Positions 27,436 to 37,500 of a DNA stretch of 64,000 nt are shown here, piece after piece (position 1 is the stretch's first letter; each line of letters begins with the position of its first letter). The notes beneath the pieces were generated by a model, which worked only from the letters and a program-made list of their open reading frames with translations, was not told the origin of the DNA and did no database searches. Position numbers and translations under genes: made by a program. This DNA is from Chitinophaga oryzae (lineage in GTDB: Bacteria > Bacteroidota > Bacteroidia > Chitinophagales > Chitinophagaceae), in contig NZ_CP051204.2 of assembly GCF_012516375.2 (NCBI RefSeq), positions 6,510,001 through 6,574,000 of the forward strand. Direction: 5' to 3'.

Positions 27436-29901
27436 ATGAATAACGACCGGATGAACATCTTGTGGCGGCATCTCGCGGCCATCGCCATTTTCGCAGGCCT
27501 GGCCTTACTGTTTTGCAGTCCTCTGCTCGACGGGAAAGCCCTGTTCCAGTCAGACATGATGCATCACAAAGGCATGCAGCAGGAAGCGCTGGAATTTTAC
27601 AACCGCACCGGCGAAATACCCATGTGGACCAACAGCATGTTTGGCGGCATGCCGACCTATGTGATCTTTACCGGCCCTCCGGTAACGGCCGTCTGGTATC
27701 TCAACAAGCTGTTCACCCTCTGGCTGCCCAACCCGGCAGACATGCTGTTCGTAAATATGCTGGGCATGTACCTGTTGCTATGCATCCTCGACTTCCGCTA
27801 TTGGATAAGAATACTGGGCGCCATCGCCTATGGCTTCGCCACGTTCAGCGTTATCAGCATGGAAACGGGACATATCACTAAAGTGATGGCCATGGCATAT
27901 ATGGCGCCGGTGCTGGCAGGCATCATCCTCACCTATCGCGGACGGTGGCTGGCAGGCGCCTGTTTAACGGCGATAGCCACCAGCCTGCTCATTTACAACA
28001 ACCATCTGCAGATCACCTATTACACGCTGATCATGGTGGCGGCATTGGTCATCAGCAGTTTTGTTATTGCCCTCCGGGCAAAACAATTGCCCGCGTTCTT
28101 TAAAGCGTCTGCATTACTGGCGGTAGCGGCGATACTGGCCATCCTGCCCAATATGGACAACCTGCTGATATTAAAGGAATATACCCGTTACACTATCCGC
28201 GGCAGCGAATCTGAACTGAGCAGCAAACAACAGGGCAAGCCCGGGCTCGACGTGGAATACGCTTTCCAGTGGAGCTATGGCCCGGGAGAAACGTTTACCA
28301 TGCTGGTGCCCGGCGTAGTGGGCAACTCTACCGCAGAAAAACTATCCGTCAGCTCGCATACCTACAAAGCCCTCACGTCGCTGGGCGTGCCTGCCGTACA
28401 GGCGGAACAGCTGGTCAACGGCCGCCGCTGGCCGCTGTACTGGGCGGGGCAACCCATGACGTCCGGACCGGTATACCTGGGCGTCATCATTTGTTTGTTA
28501 ACGGTGCTGTCATTACTGATCATCCAAAGCCCGCATAAATGGTGGTGGGCCAGCGTGGCTGTCTTCGCCATCCTGATCAGCTGGGGCCATAACTTCAGCG
28601 CCTTCAATAACCTCCTGTTCTATCATCTCCCGTTATATAACAAATTCAGGGCGCCGGCCATGGCGCTGGTCATTGTACAGGTATCCTTTGTGGTGCTGGC
28701 TTGCTGGGCATTGCAGGAGCTGATCAGCCAGCGGCAGCCCAAAACGCAGCTGCTGCAGGAGTTACAGAAAGCGACGGTTATCACCGGCGGACTGGTAATC
28801 GGCGTGGCTGTTTTCGGCCCTTTCATTTATTCCTTCAGCGGTCCCAACGACGGGGCGCTGTTACAACGATACACGCAGATGCTGGGCAGCAAAGAGGCCG
28901 GCAATACGCTGATGGCCGCGCTCAGGAAAGACCGCAGCAGCCTGTTGCTGCGCGATGGGCTGCGGGCGCTGGTGCTGATCGCTATCACCTATGCGGTACT
29001 GTGGGCATATCTCAAAGACAGGCTGAAAGCCCTGCCGGCACTGCTGATACTAACGGCCGCGGTATTGTTTGATCTGTTCCAGGTAGATAAAAACTATCTG
29101 AACGAAGACAGTTTTATGGAGCCTAAGCAGCTGGCGACCTACATTTCACCCACTGCTGCCGATGAAAAGATCCTTCAGGACAAAACCCCTTATTTCCGGG
29201 TGCTGAACGCTACGGTAAACCCGTTCCTCGATGCTAACACTTCTTATCTGCATAAGTCCATCGGCGGACAAAGCCCGGCCAAACTGTGGATCTACCAGGA
29301 CCTGATAGAGCACCAGATCGCCAAAAATAACCGTGCGGTGCTCAATATGCTGAACACCCGGTACATCATTGCACCGGACCCGGCCACCCACCAACCGGTA
29401 GCGCAGTTCAATCCCCAGGCGCTGGGCAACGCCTGGTTTGTGAAGGGTATCCACTGGGCGCCCGATGCGGATGCCGAGATGAGCGCCCTGAACGATTTTA
29501 ACCCCGCAGATACAGTAGTGATTGACCGCCGGTTCCAGGCGCAGGCAGGTGGCTTCACCCCTGCCAGGGACAGCAGCGCCGCTATTACGCTGACGAAGTA
29601 TGGCCTGAACGACCTGCATTTCAGCAGTCAGAACAGCCATGACGGTTTTGCCGTTTTCTCCGATATCTACTACCCTGCCGGCTGGCGCGCCTATATCGAT
29701 CAGCAGGAGGCAACCATTATCAGGGTGAACTATGCATTGCGCGGATTAAAGGTCCCTGCCGGCAAACATGAGATTACGTTCGCCTTCCGGCCGCAGACTT
29801 TCATTACCGGCCGTAAGGTAGCCGCGGTCTCTTCCTGGGTGTTGCTGGCGATGGTAGCCGGGGGACTGCTATGGGAGGGCTTGCGCAGGCGCCATTCGTA
29901 A
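27436..29901 (+). CDS. YfhO-like membrane protein, probable glycosyltransferase-type
   Basis: This 821-residue protein has about twelve membrane segments in the first 560 residues and a large soluble C-terminal domain. The N-terminal loop DMMHHKGMQQEALEFYNRTGEIPMWTNSMFGGMPTY is characteristic of the Bacteroidota YfhO family. The C-terminal part has PAGWRAYIDQQEATIIRVNYALRGLKVPAGKHEITFAF, also typical, followed by a final membrane helix. YfhO has been linked to glycosylation of wall polymers in Bacillus; in Bacteroidota its role is unproven. No operon partner is evident. Confidence 0.82.
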   Translation: MNNDRMNILWRHLAAIAIFAGLALLFCSPLLDGKALFQSDMMHHKGMQQEALEFYNRTGEIPMWTNSMFGGMPTYVIFTGPPVTAVWYLNKLFTLWLPNPADMLFVNMLGMYLLLCILDFRYWIRILGAIAYGFATFSVISMETGHITKVMAMAYMAPVLAGIILTYRGRWLAGACLTAIATSLLIYNNHLQITYYTLIMVAALVISSFVIALRAKQLPAFFKASALLAVAAILAILPNMDNLLILKEYTRYTIRGSESELSSKQQGKPGLDVEYAFQWSYGPGETFTMLVPGVVGNSTAEKLSVSSHTYKALTSLGVPAVQAEQLVNGRRWPLYWAGQPMTSGPVYLGVIICLLTVLSLLIIQSPHKWWWASVAVFAILISWGHNFSAFNNLLFYHLPLYNKFRAPAMALVIVQVSFVVLACWALQELISQRQPKTQLLQELQKATVITGGLVIGVAVFGPFIYSFSGPNDGALLQRYTQMLGSKEAGNTLMAALRKDRSSLLLRDGLRALVLIAITYAVLWAYLKDRLKALPALLILTAAVLFDLFQVDKNYLNEDSFMEPKQLATYISPTAADEKILQDKTPYFRVLNATVNPFLDANTSYLHKSIGGQSPAKLWIYQDLIEHQIAKNNRAVLNMLNTRYIIAPDPATHQPVAQFNPQALGNAWFVKGIHWAPDADAEMSALNDFNPADTVVIDRRFQAQAGGFTPARDSSAAITLTKYGLNDLHFSSQNSHDGFAVFSDIYYPAGWRAYIDQQEATIIRVNYALRGLKVPAGKHEITFAFRPQTFITGRKVAAVSSWVLLAMVAGGLLWEGLRRRHS

Positions 29902-29907
29902 AAAAAT

Positions 29908-29937
29908 ATGGCCGGGAAGGTAAGTCTTCCCGGCCAT
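29908..29937. terminator. Hairpin after the YfhO-like gene
   Basis: A 12-bp stem ATGGCCGGGAAG (29908-29919) with CTTCCCGGCCAT (29926-29937) and a 6-nt loop. It lies just after the YfhO stop codon. The T tract is on the minus strand side (A7 at 29900-29906), so it may serve minus-strand transcription as well. Confidence 0.55.
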
Positions 29938-30188
29938 CGAGGTTAAAAAAACTGTCCGTTTATTGTCCATTCCGATTATACGAACCAGGGAGCAGCGCCA
30001 TGCCGGCAGGCACACCATCTGCACGCCCGTATGACAGGGTAGCAGACGATCGCTGCATAACAATGGCTGAACGGCCTGAAGCTGCTTACGGCAAATGTAA
30101 CGCGCAGGAGCATACGTATTTGTAGCAATAGTATTAAACCGCTGTAGCCGGACTACTACGGGAAGGGGTATACGATGATCACAGTAGT

Positions 30189-30794
30189 TTATTTTTCGGG
30201 CGATTTTTTTTCGGCCAGCAGTTGCTGCGCCTGTTCCAGTTGAGCGATCGTTTTTTCCAGGGCGGCCGTACGCTCCGCCACCATCGCTTCCAGTTGCGCT
30301 GTTCTGATTTGCAGCAGCGCCCGTTCCTGCCTTTCCACTTTTAGTTTTTCCATGGCCAGCCGCCGGGCGGCTGCCAGGTAGTATACCACCGGGTAAATCA
30401 GTGAGCCCACCAGCAATGCGCGATAAACCAGCCTGATCAATACCCTGCCCCAGGCGCGGTGAGGAACAACGTCCAGCGGGAAATCTTCGAACGGGGAGAT
30501 AAAATAGATGGCCACAGAGGTAATAGCTGCCAGGCATAGGGTACCGGCCAATTTTAACCAGCGGGGTATGTAATCTGTTTGTACCGCGTAGGCGGCGATC
30601 AGCCAGACAAGGAAGCACCAGCCGAAAATGACCAGCTGGGAGCCGATCAGGTTCACCGGGTTATCCCACTGCCCTTCCCGCAGGCGAAGGCCCAATACCG
30701 AATTGGCCAGCAGGAACGTGAAAAACAGTCCCGGGGCCCAAAACCATTCTGTTGCCGGCGGCGGCGCGCTTTCATGCCCGGAGGTCTGCTGCAT
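30189..30794 (-). CDS. Membrane protein with C-terminal coiled coil, sensor-kinase-like stub
   Basis: This 201-residue protein has four predicted membrane helices (around residues 20-38, 48-70, 80-102 and 122-145) followed by a charged amphipathic stretch LKVERQERALLQIRTAQLEAMVAERTAALEKTIAQLEQ. That layout equals the N-terminal half of Bacteroidota LytS-type or 7TM-like sensor histidine kinases, up to the signalling helix. The dimerisation and kinase domains are absent and no frame extends the protein. It may be a stand-alone membrane protein or a truncated sensor. The start is ATG at 30794. Confidence 0.6.
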   Translation of the reverse strand: MQQTSGHESAPPPATEWFWAPGLFFTFLLANSVLGLRLREGQWDNPVNLIGSQLVIFGWCFLVWLIAAYAVQTDYIPRWLKLAGTLCLAAITSVAIYFISPFEDFPLDVVPHRAWGRVLIRLVYRALLVGSLIYPVVYYLAAARRLAMEKLKVERQERALLQIRTAQLEAMVAERTAALEKTIAQLEQAQQLLAEKKSPEK

Positions 30795-30951
30795 CGTCAG
30801 TAGGGTATTTTACCGGGACAAATATAAAAACTCGCCGCCTAAAAAAGTAGCAGTGGTAGATACCACCGCCGTTGAATGGATTATGTATTTGTTGAGATAG
30901 TGAGGCGCACTGTAGAAACAATGCCTCAGGATGGTTGATAAACCCTTGTAA

Positions 30952-31065
30952 TTAGTGTTTGGCGCCGATCCAGGCAAACGTCCAGAGCAGCACCATAAAG
31001 AATACGAATAAGATGATGAACCATTTAAAAGAGCCATCATGGTCGTCGTCAAAAGGATCTTCCAT
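30952..31065 (-). CDS. 37-residue single-helix membrane protein
   Basis: ATG at 31065 opens a 37-residue frame, MEDPFDDDHDGSFKWF followed by an uninterrupted hydrophobic helix ending WIGAKH. An acidic N-terminus and one membrane span suggest a small N-in membrane protein. It is too short for ordinary gene finders. The next gene upstream is divergent. Coding status is supported by the clean membrane-helix pattern only. Confidence 0.45.
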   Translation of the reverse strand: MEDPFDDDHDGSFKWFIILFVFFMVLLWTFAWIGAKH

Positions 31066-31252
31066 TGCCGCAATGATTTGAGGGGAAATCATACTGCAGT
31101 GGACTGATTATTGGTATACCGTAAGTGTTGAGAAAAAAATAGTCATTTTTATAAACACTATATGCTATTTCATATCTACTAAAGTCATTATTGTAATAAT
31201 AAACCGCAGAATAACCCCATGAGATGTATTTTCCCATCCGAAATATTCATAA

Positions 31253-31522
31253 ATGGCAAAAGGAAAAGATCCCAGGTTTGAGGCAGTGCGCACACTGATT
31301 GAGGGAGGTCAGATCAAAGACCTCAGGGGCATCTATGATATTATTCCAATGACCACCGTCGGTACGGCGGTAGGTATCCACAAGTCCACACTGTATAAAA
31401 AACTGATGAATCCCGGGTTAATGAAAATTGAAGAGTGTATTTTGTTGGGTAAAGCATTCGGGCTGACACCACAGGTTATCATGACACTGGCACTTAACCA
31501 GATGCATAAAAAGTCTTCCTAA
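31253..31522 (+). CDS. Small helix-turn-helix-like protein, paralogue 1
   Basis: The 89-residue protein has GIHKSTLYKKLMNPGLMKIEECILLGKAFGLTPQVIMTLAL, resembling the second half of an XRE-type HTH as seen in Bacteroidota mini-regulators. It is paralogous to the protein at 31702-32025. No ligand domain is present. An A/T-rich 190-bp region precedes it. Confidence 0.62.
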   Translation: MAKGKDPRFEAVRTLIEGGQIKDLRGIYDIIPMTTVGTAVGIHKSTLYKKLMNPGLMKIEECILLGKAFGLTPQVIMTLALNQMHKKSS

Positions 31523-31701
31523 GTCGCTCTCTTTTTTCCAGATATACGGTTTCCCTCATCCAGAGTTATCATGTTTTTGGTGAATAAAAGTCAAAATCGT
31601 GAACACAATATACAATTTTATAAACAATTAGCACAATAACGTAGATAGTTAGGTCAATAAAAAAGATTGTGCGGTTAATTTGGGAAAACCGGCAAGTCAA
31701 A

Positions 31702-32025
31702 ATGAGAATTGACGAAAAAAGAAGAAACAACATTTCTCGCATGATCAAAAAAGGCCTTGGGGAACTCTCCGGGGAAAGTGAAGCGGAGAGCCGTGATACA
31801 GGCATCCGGAATTTTGAGGAGCTGCTGGACTATGCCAACCTTACGGAGCTAAGCGAAGATGCGGGTTTCAACAAATCCACCCTGCATAAAAAGCTGTTCA
31901 GCCCTGACAAAATGAAAATAGAAGAGTGTGTCCAGCTGGCAGCCATTCTCAATGTAACGCCACAACAGGTCATGAGCCTTGCGCTGAACGGGATGAAATG
32001 GAAGCCCGCAAAAAAATCAGTGTAA
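31702..32025 (+). CDS. Small helix-turn-helix-like protein, paralogue 2
   Basis: ATG at 31702 gives 107 residues. The C-terminal half (NKSTLHKKLFSPDKMKIEECVQLAAILNVTPQQVMSLALNGM) aligns with paralogue 1. The N-terminus is different and strongly charged (EKRRNNISRMIKKGLGELSGESEAES). The end overlaps the convergent acetyltransferase gene by 9 bp. A DNA-binding role is inferred from the XRE-like pattern. Confidence 0.62.
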   Translation: MRIDEKRRNNISRMIKKGLGELSGESEAESRDTGIRNFEELLDYANLTELSEDAGFNKSTLHKKLFSPDKMKIEECVQLAAILNVTPQQVMSLALNGMKWKPAKKSV

Positions 32026-32547
32026 CTTTTTCTGCATGATGATAGCCGGTTTAAAGGCTTCTTTAAATCCCGAAAGCTCCAGTCTTGTTTCGCCCGTCTT
32101 ACCGAACCCATTGCGTTCATAAAACCGGATAGCCGGTACATTGGCAGCTACCACATATAATACGATGGATTGTTTTTGTTTTTCCCGTGCTATCGCTTCG
32201 ATATCAGCCATCACTGTTTTGCCGATGCCGGTGCCCTTGAAAACGGGCAGCATGTAAATGCGCTCCAGTTCCAGCGCCTCTTCGAAGCGGCCGTCCGGAT
32301 CGTCCTTGAGGCGGTCATTCAGCTTCACAAAGCCGGCCGGTTGGTTTTCCGCATAAATCAGGTAGTAAGTTGTATCCGGGTCCAGTATGTCTTTCCGCAG
32401 CCGTTCCGGGGAAAAAGAAATATCCAGGTACCAGGCCAGTCTGCCCGGTTCCCAATGGTCTGCAAAATGTTGCGTATAGGCTGTCGTGCAAACCTGGTGC
32501 AGCAGGTCGACGTCTTTCAGTTCAGCCACCATGAGATCAGTCTTCAT
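32017..32547 (-). CDS. GNAT-family N-acetyltransferase
   Basis: This 176-residue protein has the GNAT acetyl-CoA binding core. ELERIYMLPVFKGTGIGKTVMADIEAIAREK contains the R/Q-x2-G-x-G/A motif (KGTGIG), and LYVVAANVPAIRFYERNGFGKTGE is the usual C-terminal beta-strand/helix. The substrate is not predictable; candidates include small amines or protein N-termini. It lies 1 bp from the sigma factor gene on the same strand and is probably cotranscribed. Confidence 0.88.
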   Translation of the reverse strand: MKTDLMVAELKDVDLLHQVCTTAYTQHFADHWEPGRLAWYLDISFSPERLRKDILDPDTTYYLIYAENQPAGFVKLNDRLKDDPDGRFEEALELERIYMLPVFKGTGIGKTVMADIEAIAREKQKQSIVLYVVAANVPAIRFYERNGFGKTGETRLELSGFKEAFKPAIIMQKKLH

Positions 32548-32548
32548 A

Positions 32549-33181
32549 TTACATCATATAAGTCAGCGCCACCGTTGTTACCAGCATCATAATCAGCTCG
32601 TCATTGATAGACGCCCGCAGGATGCGGAGCGCCTTGCGCATGTGCTGTTCCACCGTATTGACAGAAATATGCAGCCGTTCCGCCACTTCCTTGTTGGACA
32701 GCTGTTCTTCACGGCTGAGGAGGAAAACGGCGCGGCACTGGTCCGGCAGCTGCTGTATTTTACGGCGCAGCCTTGTCTCCAGCTCTTTCAGTTCCAGCCT
32801 GTCGGGCCCGGTACCGGAAGAAGGCAGGTAGTTTTCGCGCAGCAGGGCTTCCTTCTTCAGTTGCAGCAGCTGTTGCCGGTGATGATTATAGATACGGTTA
32901 CGGGTGGCGATAAAAAGGTAGTTTTCCAGGACGGTGTTTTCGGGTAACCGTGACTGTTGGCGGTAGAGCGACAGGAACACGTCCTGTACCAGTTCCTGCG
33001 ACGCTTCCATATGCCCCGTCTTTTTATAGGCCAGGTTCACCAGCCTGATATAATGACGGGCATATAGCTGGTCAAAGGCTTTTTCATCGCCGTTTTGCCA
33101 GGACCTGAGCAGGGCTGTATCGGTATTTTCCGCGTGTAGTTCGATGGCTATACGATTTTTACCAAATCTAATAATATTCAC
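32549..33181 (-). CDS. ECF sigma factor, FecI-like
   Basis: This is a sigma-70 region 2 and 4 protein of about 200 residues. Region 2 is WQNGDEKAFDQLYARHYIRLVNLAYKKTGHMEASQELVQDVFLSLYRQ. Region 4 is LPDQCRAVFLLSREEQLSNKEVAERLHISVNTVEQHMRKALRILR. No ATG sits near the domain. GTG at 33181 is a plausible start, and a much longer frame to 33289 would overlap the divergent FecR region. It probably directs the SusC/SusD operon to the right after release by the anti-sigma FecR. It is divergent from fecR rather than in line with it. A GNAT gene follows by 1 bp. Confidence 0.85.
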   Translation of the reverse strand: MNIIRFGKNRIAIELHAENTDTALLRSWQNGDEKAFDQLYARHYIRLVNLAYKKTGHMEASQELVQDVFLSLYRQQSRLPENTVLENYLFIATRNRIYNHHRQQLLQLKKEALLRENYLPSSGTGPDRLELKELETRLRRKIQQLPDQCRAVFLLSREEQLSNKEVAERLHISVNTVEQHMRKALRILRASINDELIMMLVTTVALTYMM

Positions 33182-33296
33182 TTGTATTTTACCCCTTACT
33201 ATCTTCCTGCTTATCCTGAAAAAAAATTTCTGAACGGGATAACGGCAAGAGATTAAATTGGTGTTATTAAATATAGCCAGTCGCATCATTACCGCT

Positions 33297-34294
33297 ATGG
33301 ATGAACAAAATTTGTATGTACTGTTACAGAAATATAGTCAGGGTGCCTGTACTGAAGAAGAGCTCAACACGCTGGAAGGCTGGTATGCCGCTCTCGGGCA
33401 GGACCTGCCTGATGAAGTGATAGATCCGCAAAGCGAGGCAGCGCGGCAACTTACACAGCAGCAGCTGCTGGCGTTACGGTCGCGGTTGGTTGCCGCTCCT
33501 GCAGCAGCGCCGCTGACGGTAGTGAAACAGGGCGCCTGGAAAAAACTGCTGCGTTATGCCGCCGTCTGGACCGGCCTCCTTATACTGGCCGGTGCAGGTT
33601 ACTGGTGGTACCGGTACAACAACCCGTCTCCCGATGCTACGGTACGGCAGTACGCCGGCAGTCAGACAGATTTTGACCGCTATCTGACACTGCCCGACGG
33701 CAGTACCGTAGTGCTGCACCGCGGCAGCCGCCTGGTGGTGCCGGAGCAGTTCAACGGTCCTTCCCGCGAAGTGACGCTGCTGGGCGAAGCCTATTTCGAT
33801 ATCCGGTCCGACAGCGCGAAGCCGTTTGTGATCAATACCGGTCAACTGAAAACTACTGTACTGGGCACCGCGTTTAACATCAGCGCTTACCCGGGCAGGC
33901 AGAGATAACGGTGTCGGTTACACGAGGAAAAGTAAAAGTGGAAGACGGCTCCAAGGTGCTGGCCGTATTAACACCCGATCAACAGATCGTTTATAATACC
34001 AGGAATGCCGCCGCGCGGCACGAAGCGGTGAATGCGGCGGCCCGTGCCAGCTGGACCACCAACGAGATGGTTTTCGAAAACGCAACCTTCGAAACCATTG
34101 CCAACACACTCAGCAAACGTTATGAAGTGAACATACAATTCAGTGATGACGCTTTAAAACAATGTCCTGTCCGCGTATCCTTCGCAGGTACTGAATCACT
34201 CGAAGAAGTCCTCGATGTGATCTGCGGTGTCAGAAATGCCACGTATAAAATAGAAAACGGCCACGACGTGCTCATAAAAGGCAAAGGCTGCTAA
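33297..34294 (+). CDS. FecR-family anti-sigma factor, frameshifted
   Basis: Two frames make one 332-residue protein. The N-terminal cytoplasmic part (MDEQNLYVLLQKYSQGACTEEE) precedes one membrane helix (AVWTGLLILAGAGYWW). The FecR domain (RYLTLPDGSTVVLHRGSRL, GEAYFDI, TVLGTAFNISAYPG) then breaks at CCCGGG (33890-33895). One added C or G gives AYPGQAEITVSVTRGKVKVEDGSK, joining smoothly to the remainder. The C-terminal secretin-like STN-interacting domain has FENATFETIANTLSKRYEV. It senses the SusC transporter and regulates the adjacent FecI-like sigma factor. Confidence 0.85.
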
Positions 34295-34369
34295 GACGAC
34301 GATAAAACACATCATTCAAAACCAAAATTGATAACTGTAAAAAGTTAAATGGACAAAGTACGTCCTGTT

Positions 34370-34387
34370 TGCTAAATCAATTTAGCA
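34370..34387. repeat. Perfect inverted repeat upstream of the SusC gene
   Basis: TGCTAAAT-CA-ATTTAGCA is a perfect 8-bp palindrome with a 2-nt centre, 190 bp before the SusC gene. It has no T tract, so it is more like an operator than a terminator. A second hairpin (CCGCAT/ATGCGG, 34526-34541) lies nearer the gene in the 282-bp fecR-susC gap. Confidence 0.45.
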
Positions 34388-34576
34388 TCAAATCCAGCCA
34401 CCAGCGGGCCGTTACTCATTCTATGCATCACTAAAATCTACATCGCATGAAACCACAATGATCATTATCAAACAACACATTCTGAAGTAAAACATTTTAT
34501 CAGCCTGAAAAGCTGAAAGCCGGAGCCGCATCCGCATGCGGTCAACGGCCGCCTATTTCCTAACAATTTTAAATGA

Positions 34577-37500
34577 ATGCCCGTTATGCACAAGTTCTTA
34601 GCTGTGTCCACACAGCTGACAGCCACGCTATTGCCCTGTATGTTCCGCCACGGCCGGCACATGGCAAAGACCATCACCCTGGCCCTGCTCAGCATCCTGT
34701 TACTGTCATCTGTATTGTCGGCCTCTCCCGGCAGAGCACAAGACATCGCCACCAAACAGATTACCCTGACGCTGAAAAATGAAACGCTCAAAAGCGCCCT
34801 CAGCAAAGTGGAAAGCCTGTCAGGCTTCCGCCTCGCCTACCCGCCGGAACAGGTAAACCTCTACGGCAATGTCAGTCTGCCTAAAGCCACCCGCAGCGTG
34901 AAAACAACGCTTGAACTGCTGCTGGCCAACACCTATCTGAACTTCCGCCAGTCAGATAACATCATCATCATCTTTCGCCCGTCGGAACCAAACAACCACA
35001 CCGCAGATACCACGGTACGTCCGGCCCCCCAGACCAGCAACGGCGCCATGCGCACTATTATCGGCTCTGTGGTGGAAAACAAAACCAACGTGGTGCTGCC
35101 GGGCGTATCTGTACAGGTAAAAGGTACCAGCAGAGGCACCCAGACACAAAGCGACGGCACCTACAGCATACAGGTGCCCGCCAGCATGAAAACACTGGTA
35201 TTCTCTTTCATCGGCTATGAAACCAGGGAAGTGGAAGTATCCGCTTCCAACCAGACAGACGTGACCATGACACCCTCCAGCCTCGGTCTGAAAGACGTGG
35301 TGGTAGTCGCTTACGGCCAACAGAAAAAAGCGACCGTTACCGGCGCCATCGCCTCCATCAGCACCAAAGAACTGGTGCAAAGCCCGGTGTCCAACCTTAC
35401 CAACGCACTGGCAGGACGCCTGCCAGGCCTGATCACCACCCAGCGCAGCGGCGAACCCGGCGTGGATGCCAGCAACCTGTACATCCGCGGCGTAGGCACG
35501 CTCAACGGCGCCTCCCCCATCATCATGGTAGACGGTATCGAAAGGCCCATGGATTATGTGGACCCTAACGATATCGAAACACTCACCATCCTGAAAGATG
35601 CCGCCGCCACCGCCGTACTGGGGATGCGCGGCGCCAACGGGGCCATCCTCATCACCACCAAAAGAGGCAAGGCCGGCCCGCCCTCCGTCAGCTTCCGCGC
35701 CTCCGCCGGCGTGACCGAAGCCACCCGCCTGCCGGAATACCTCGGCTCCTACGACTATGCCTCCCTGCTCAACGAAGCCCTGAAAAACGACGGCGCCCAG
35801 CCGGCTTTCACACAGGCGCAGCTGGACGGTTACAAAAGCGGTAAACTGCCCAATACCGACTACTATAAGTTCATCATGAAGCCATCGACCGTGGCCCAGG
35901 GCAACCTCAATGTGAGCGGCGGCAACAACATCGCACGTTACTTCATTTCCGCCGGCTACAACGTACAGGACGGCCTCTACGCCCATACCGCCGAAAACAG
36001 GGACGGCTACACCGGCAACAACAACATGAAACGATACAACCTGCGCGCCAACGTGGACGTGGACATCACCCCGGACCTCACCGCCCGCGTAGACATCGCC
36101 GGTATCATGACCGACCGCCGCGACGGCAACAACTCTGCCAGCACCATCATGAACCTGGCCAACCGCATGGCGCCCATCTACCCTATCGTGAACCCCGACG
36201 GGTCCCTGTGGGGCAACGGCACCTTTCAGTCCAACATTCTCGGGGAACTGTCGCAGAAAGGATACCGCCGCTGGTACAACAACACCGTGCAAGGTACCTT
36301 CGCCCTCACCCGCAAACTGGACGTCATCACCAAAAACCTTACGGCCAAAGTGTCTTTCTCCTATGACAACACCAACTCCCCCTCTGCCTCCTATACCCGC
36401 AACTACGCGGTATTTGAGCCGTTGTACGATGCACAGGGCAACATCACCAGCTACAAACAGTCGGGCCAGGATACCAGGATAGACCCGAACGGGTCTTTCA
36501 GCGGCGGCGGCGCCAACCGCAGCACCTACCTGGAAGCCACCGCCAACTGGAACCGCCAGTTCGGCCGGCATGAAGCCACCGCCATGGTGCTGTGGAACCG
36601 CCGCCTCAACGAAAGCGGGTCCTCCATTCCCAAAGCCTACCAGTCACTGCTCTTCCGGGGCACCTACAACTACATGCAAAAATACCTGCTGGAATTCAGC
36701 GCCTCCTATCAGGGCTCCGAAAACTTCCCGAAAGAGAGCCGCTACGGTTTCTTCCCCTCCATCTCCGCAGGATGGGTACTGTCTGAAGAAAGTTTTATCA
36801 AAGACAATATCGCAGCTATCAGCTTCCTGAAAATACGCGGCTCCTACGGAGAAGTGGGCAACGACCAGGCAGGCAGCGACCGGTTCCTCTGGTTTACTTC
36901 CTGGGGAGGCGGCGATCCTTATTATTTTGGCACCAACGCCAGCCAGGCCAACGGCTGGAAACAAGGCGCCATCGGCAATCCCGGCGTTACCTGGGAAAGG
37001 GGCCGCCAGGCTAACGTGGCCATCGAAGCGCGCTTCTGGAAAAACCTGCTCGGCATCTCCCTCGATCTCTTCACGCAACGCAGAAGCAAGATCCTCATCC
37101 GCCGCAACACCCTCTCCGATGTATTCGGTCAGGACATCAAAGCACAGAACATCGGCATTGTGGACAACAAAGGACTGGAACTGGAACTCAGCCATGAAAA
37201 CACCATCGGCAAAGTGCATTATTTCATCAAACCCAACGTCACCTTCGCCCGCAACAACATCGTGTACCAGGATGAAGTGGCACAGGCCTATCCCTGGATG
37301 AAACGCACCGGTCACCCTATCGGCACCAAATTCGGCCTCATTTCCGAAGGTTTCTTTAAAGACCAGGCCGATGTAGACAACAGCCCGTTCCAGAATTTCT
37401 CCGCCTACGGTCCCGGCGATATGAAATATAAAAAACTCACCGGCAAGGAATATGATTTCATCCAGTCCAATTTTGACGAAACGGCTATCGGTTACGCCCG

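Noticed and set aside
33911..34294. Second half of FecR as an independent gene
   Set aside because: It lacks an N-terminal signal or membrane helix and continues the FecR domain exactly after a one-base gap at 33890-33895.
34952..36571. Long antisense open frame of 539 residues within the SusC gene
   Set aside because: It lies entirely opposite a well-supported SusC gene in GC-rich codons, and its translation is repetitive in Gly, Val and His without any domain. It is a codon-usage shadow.
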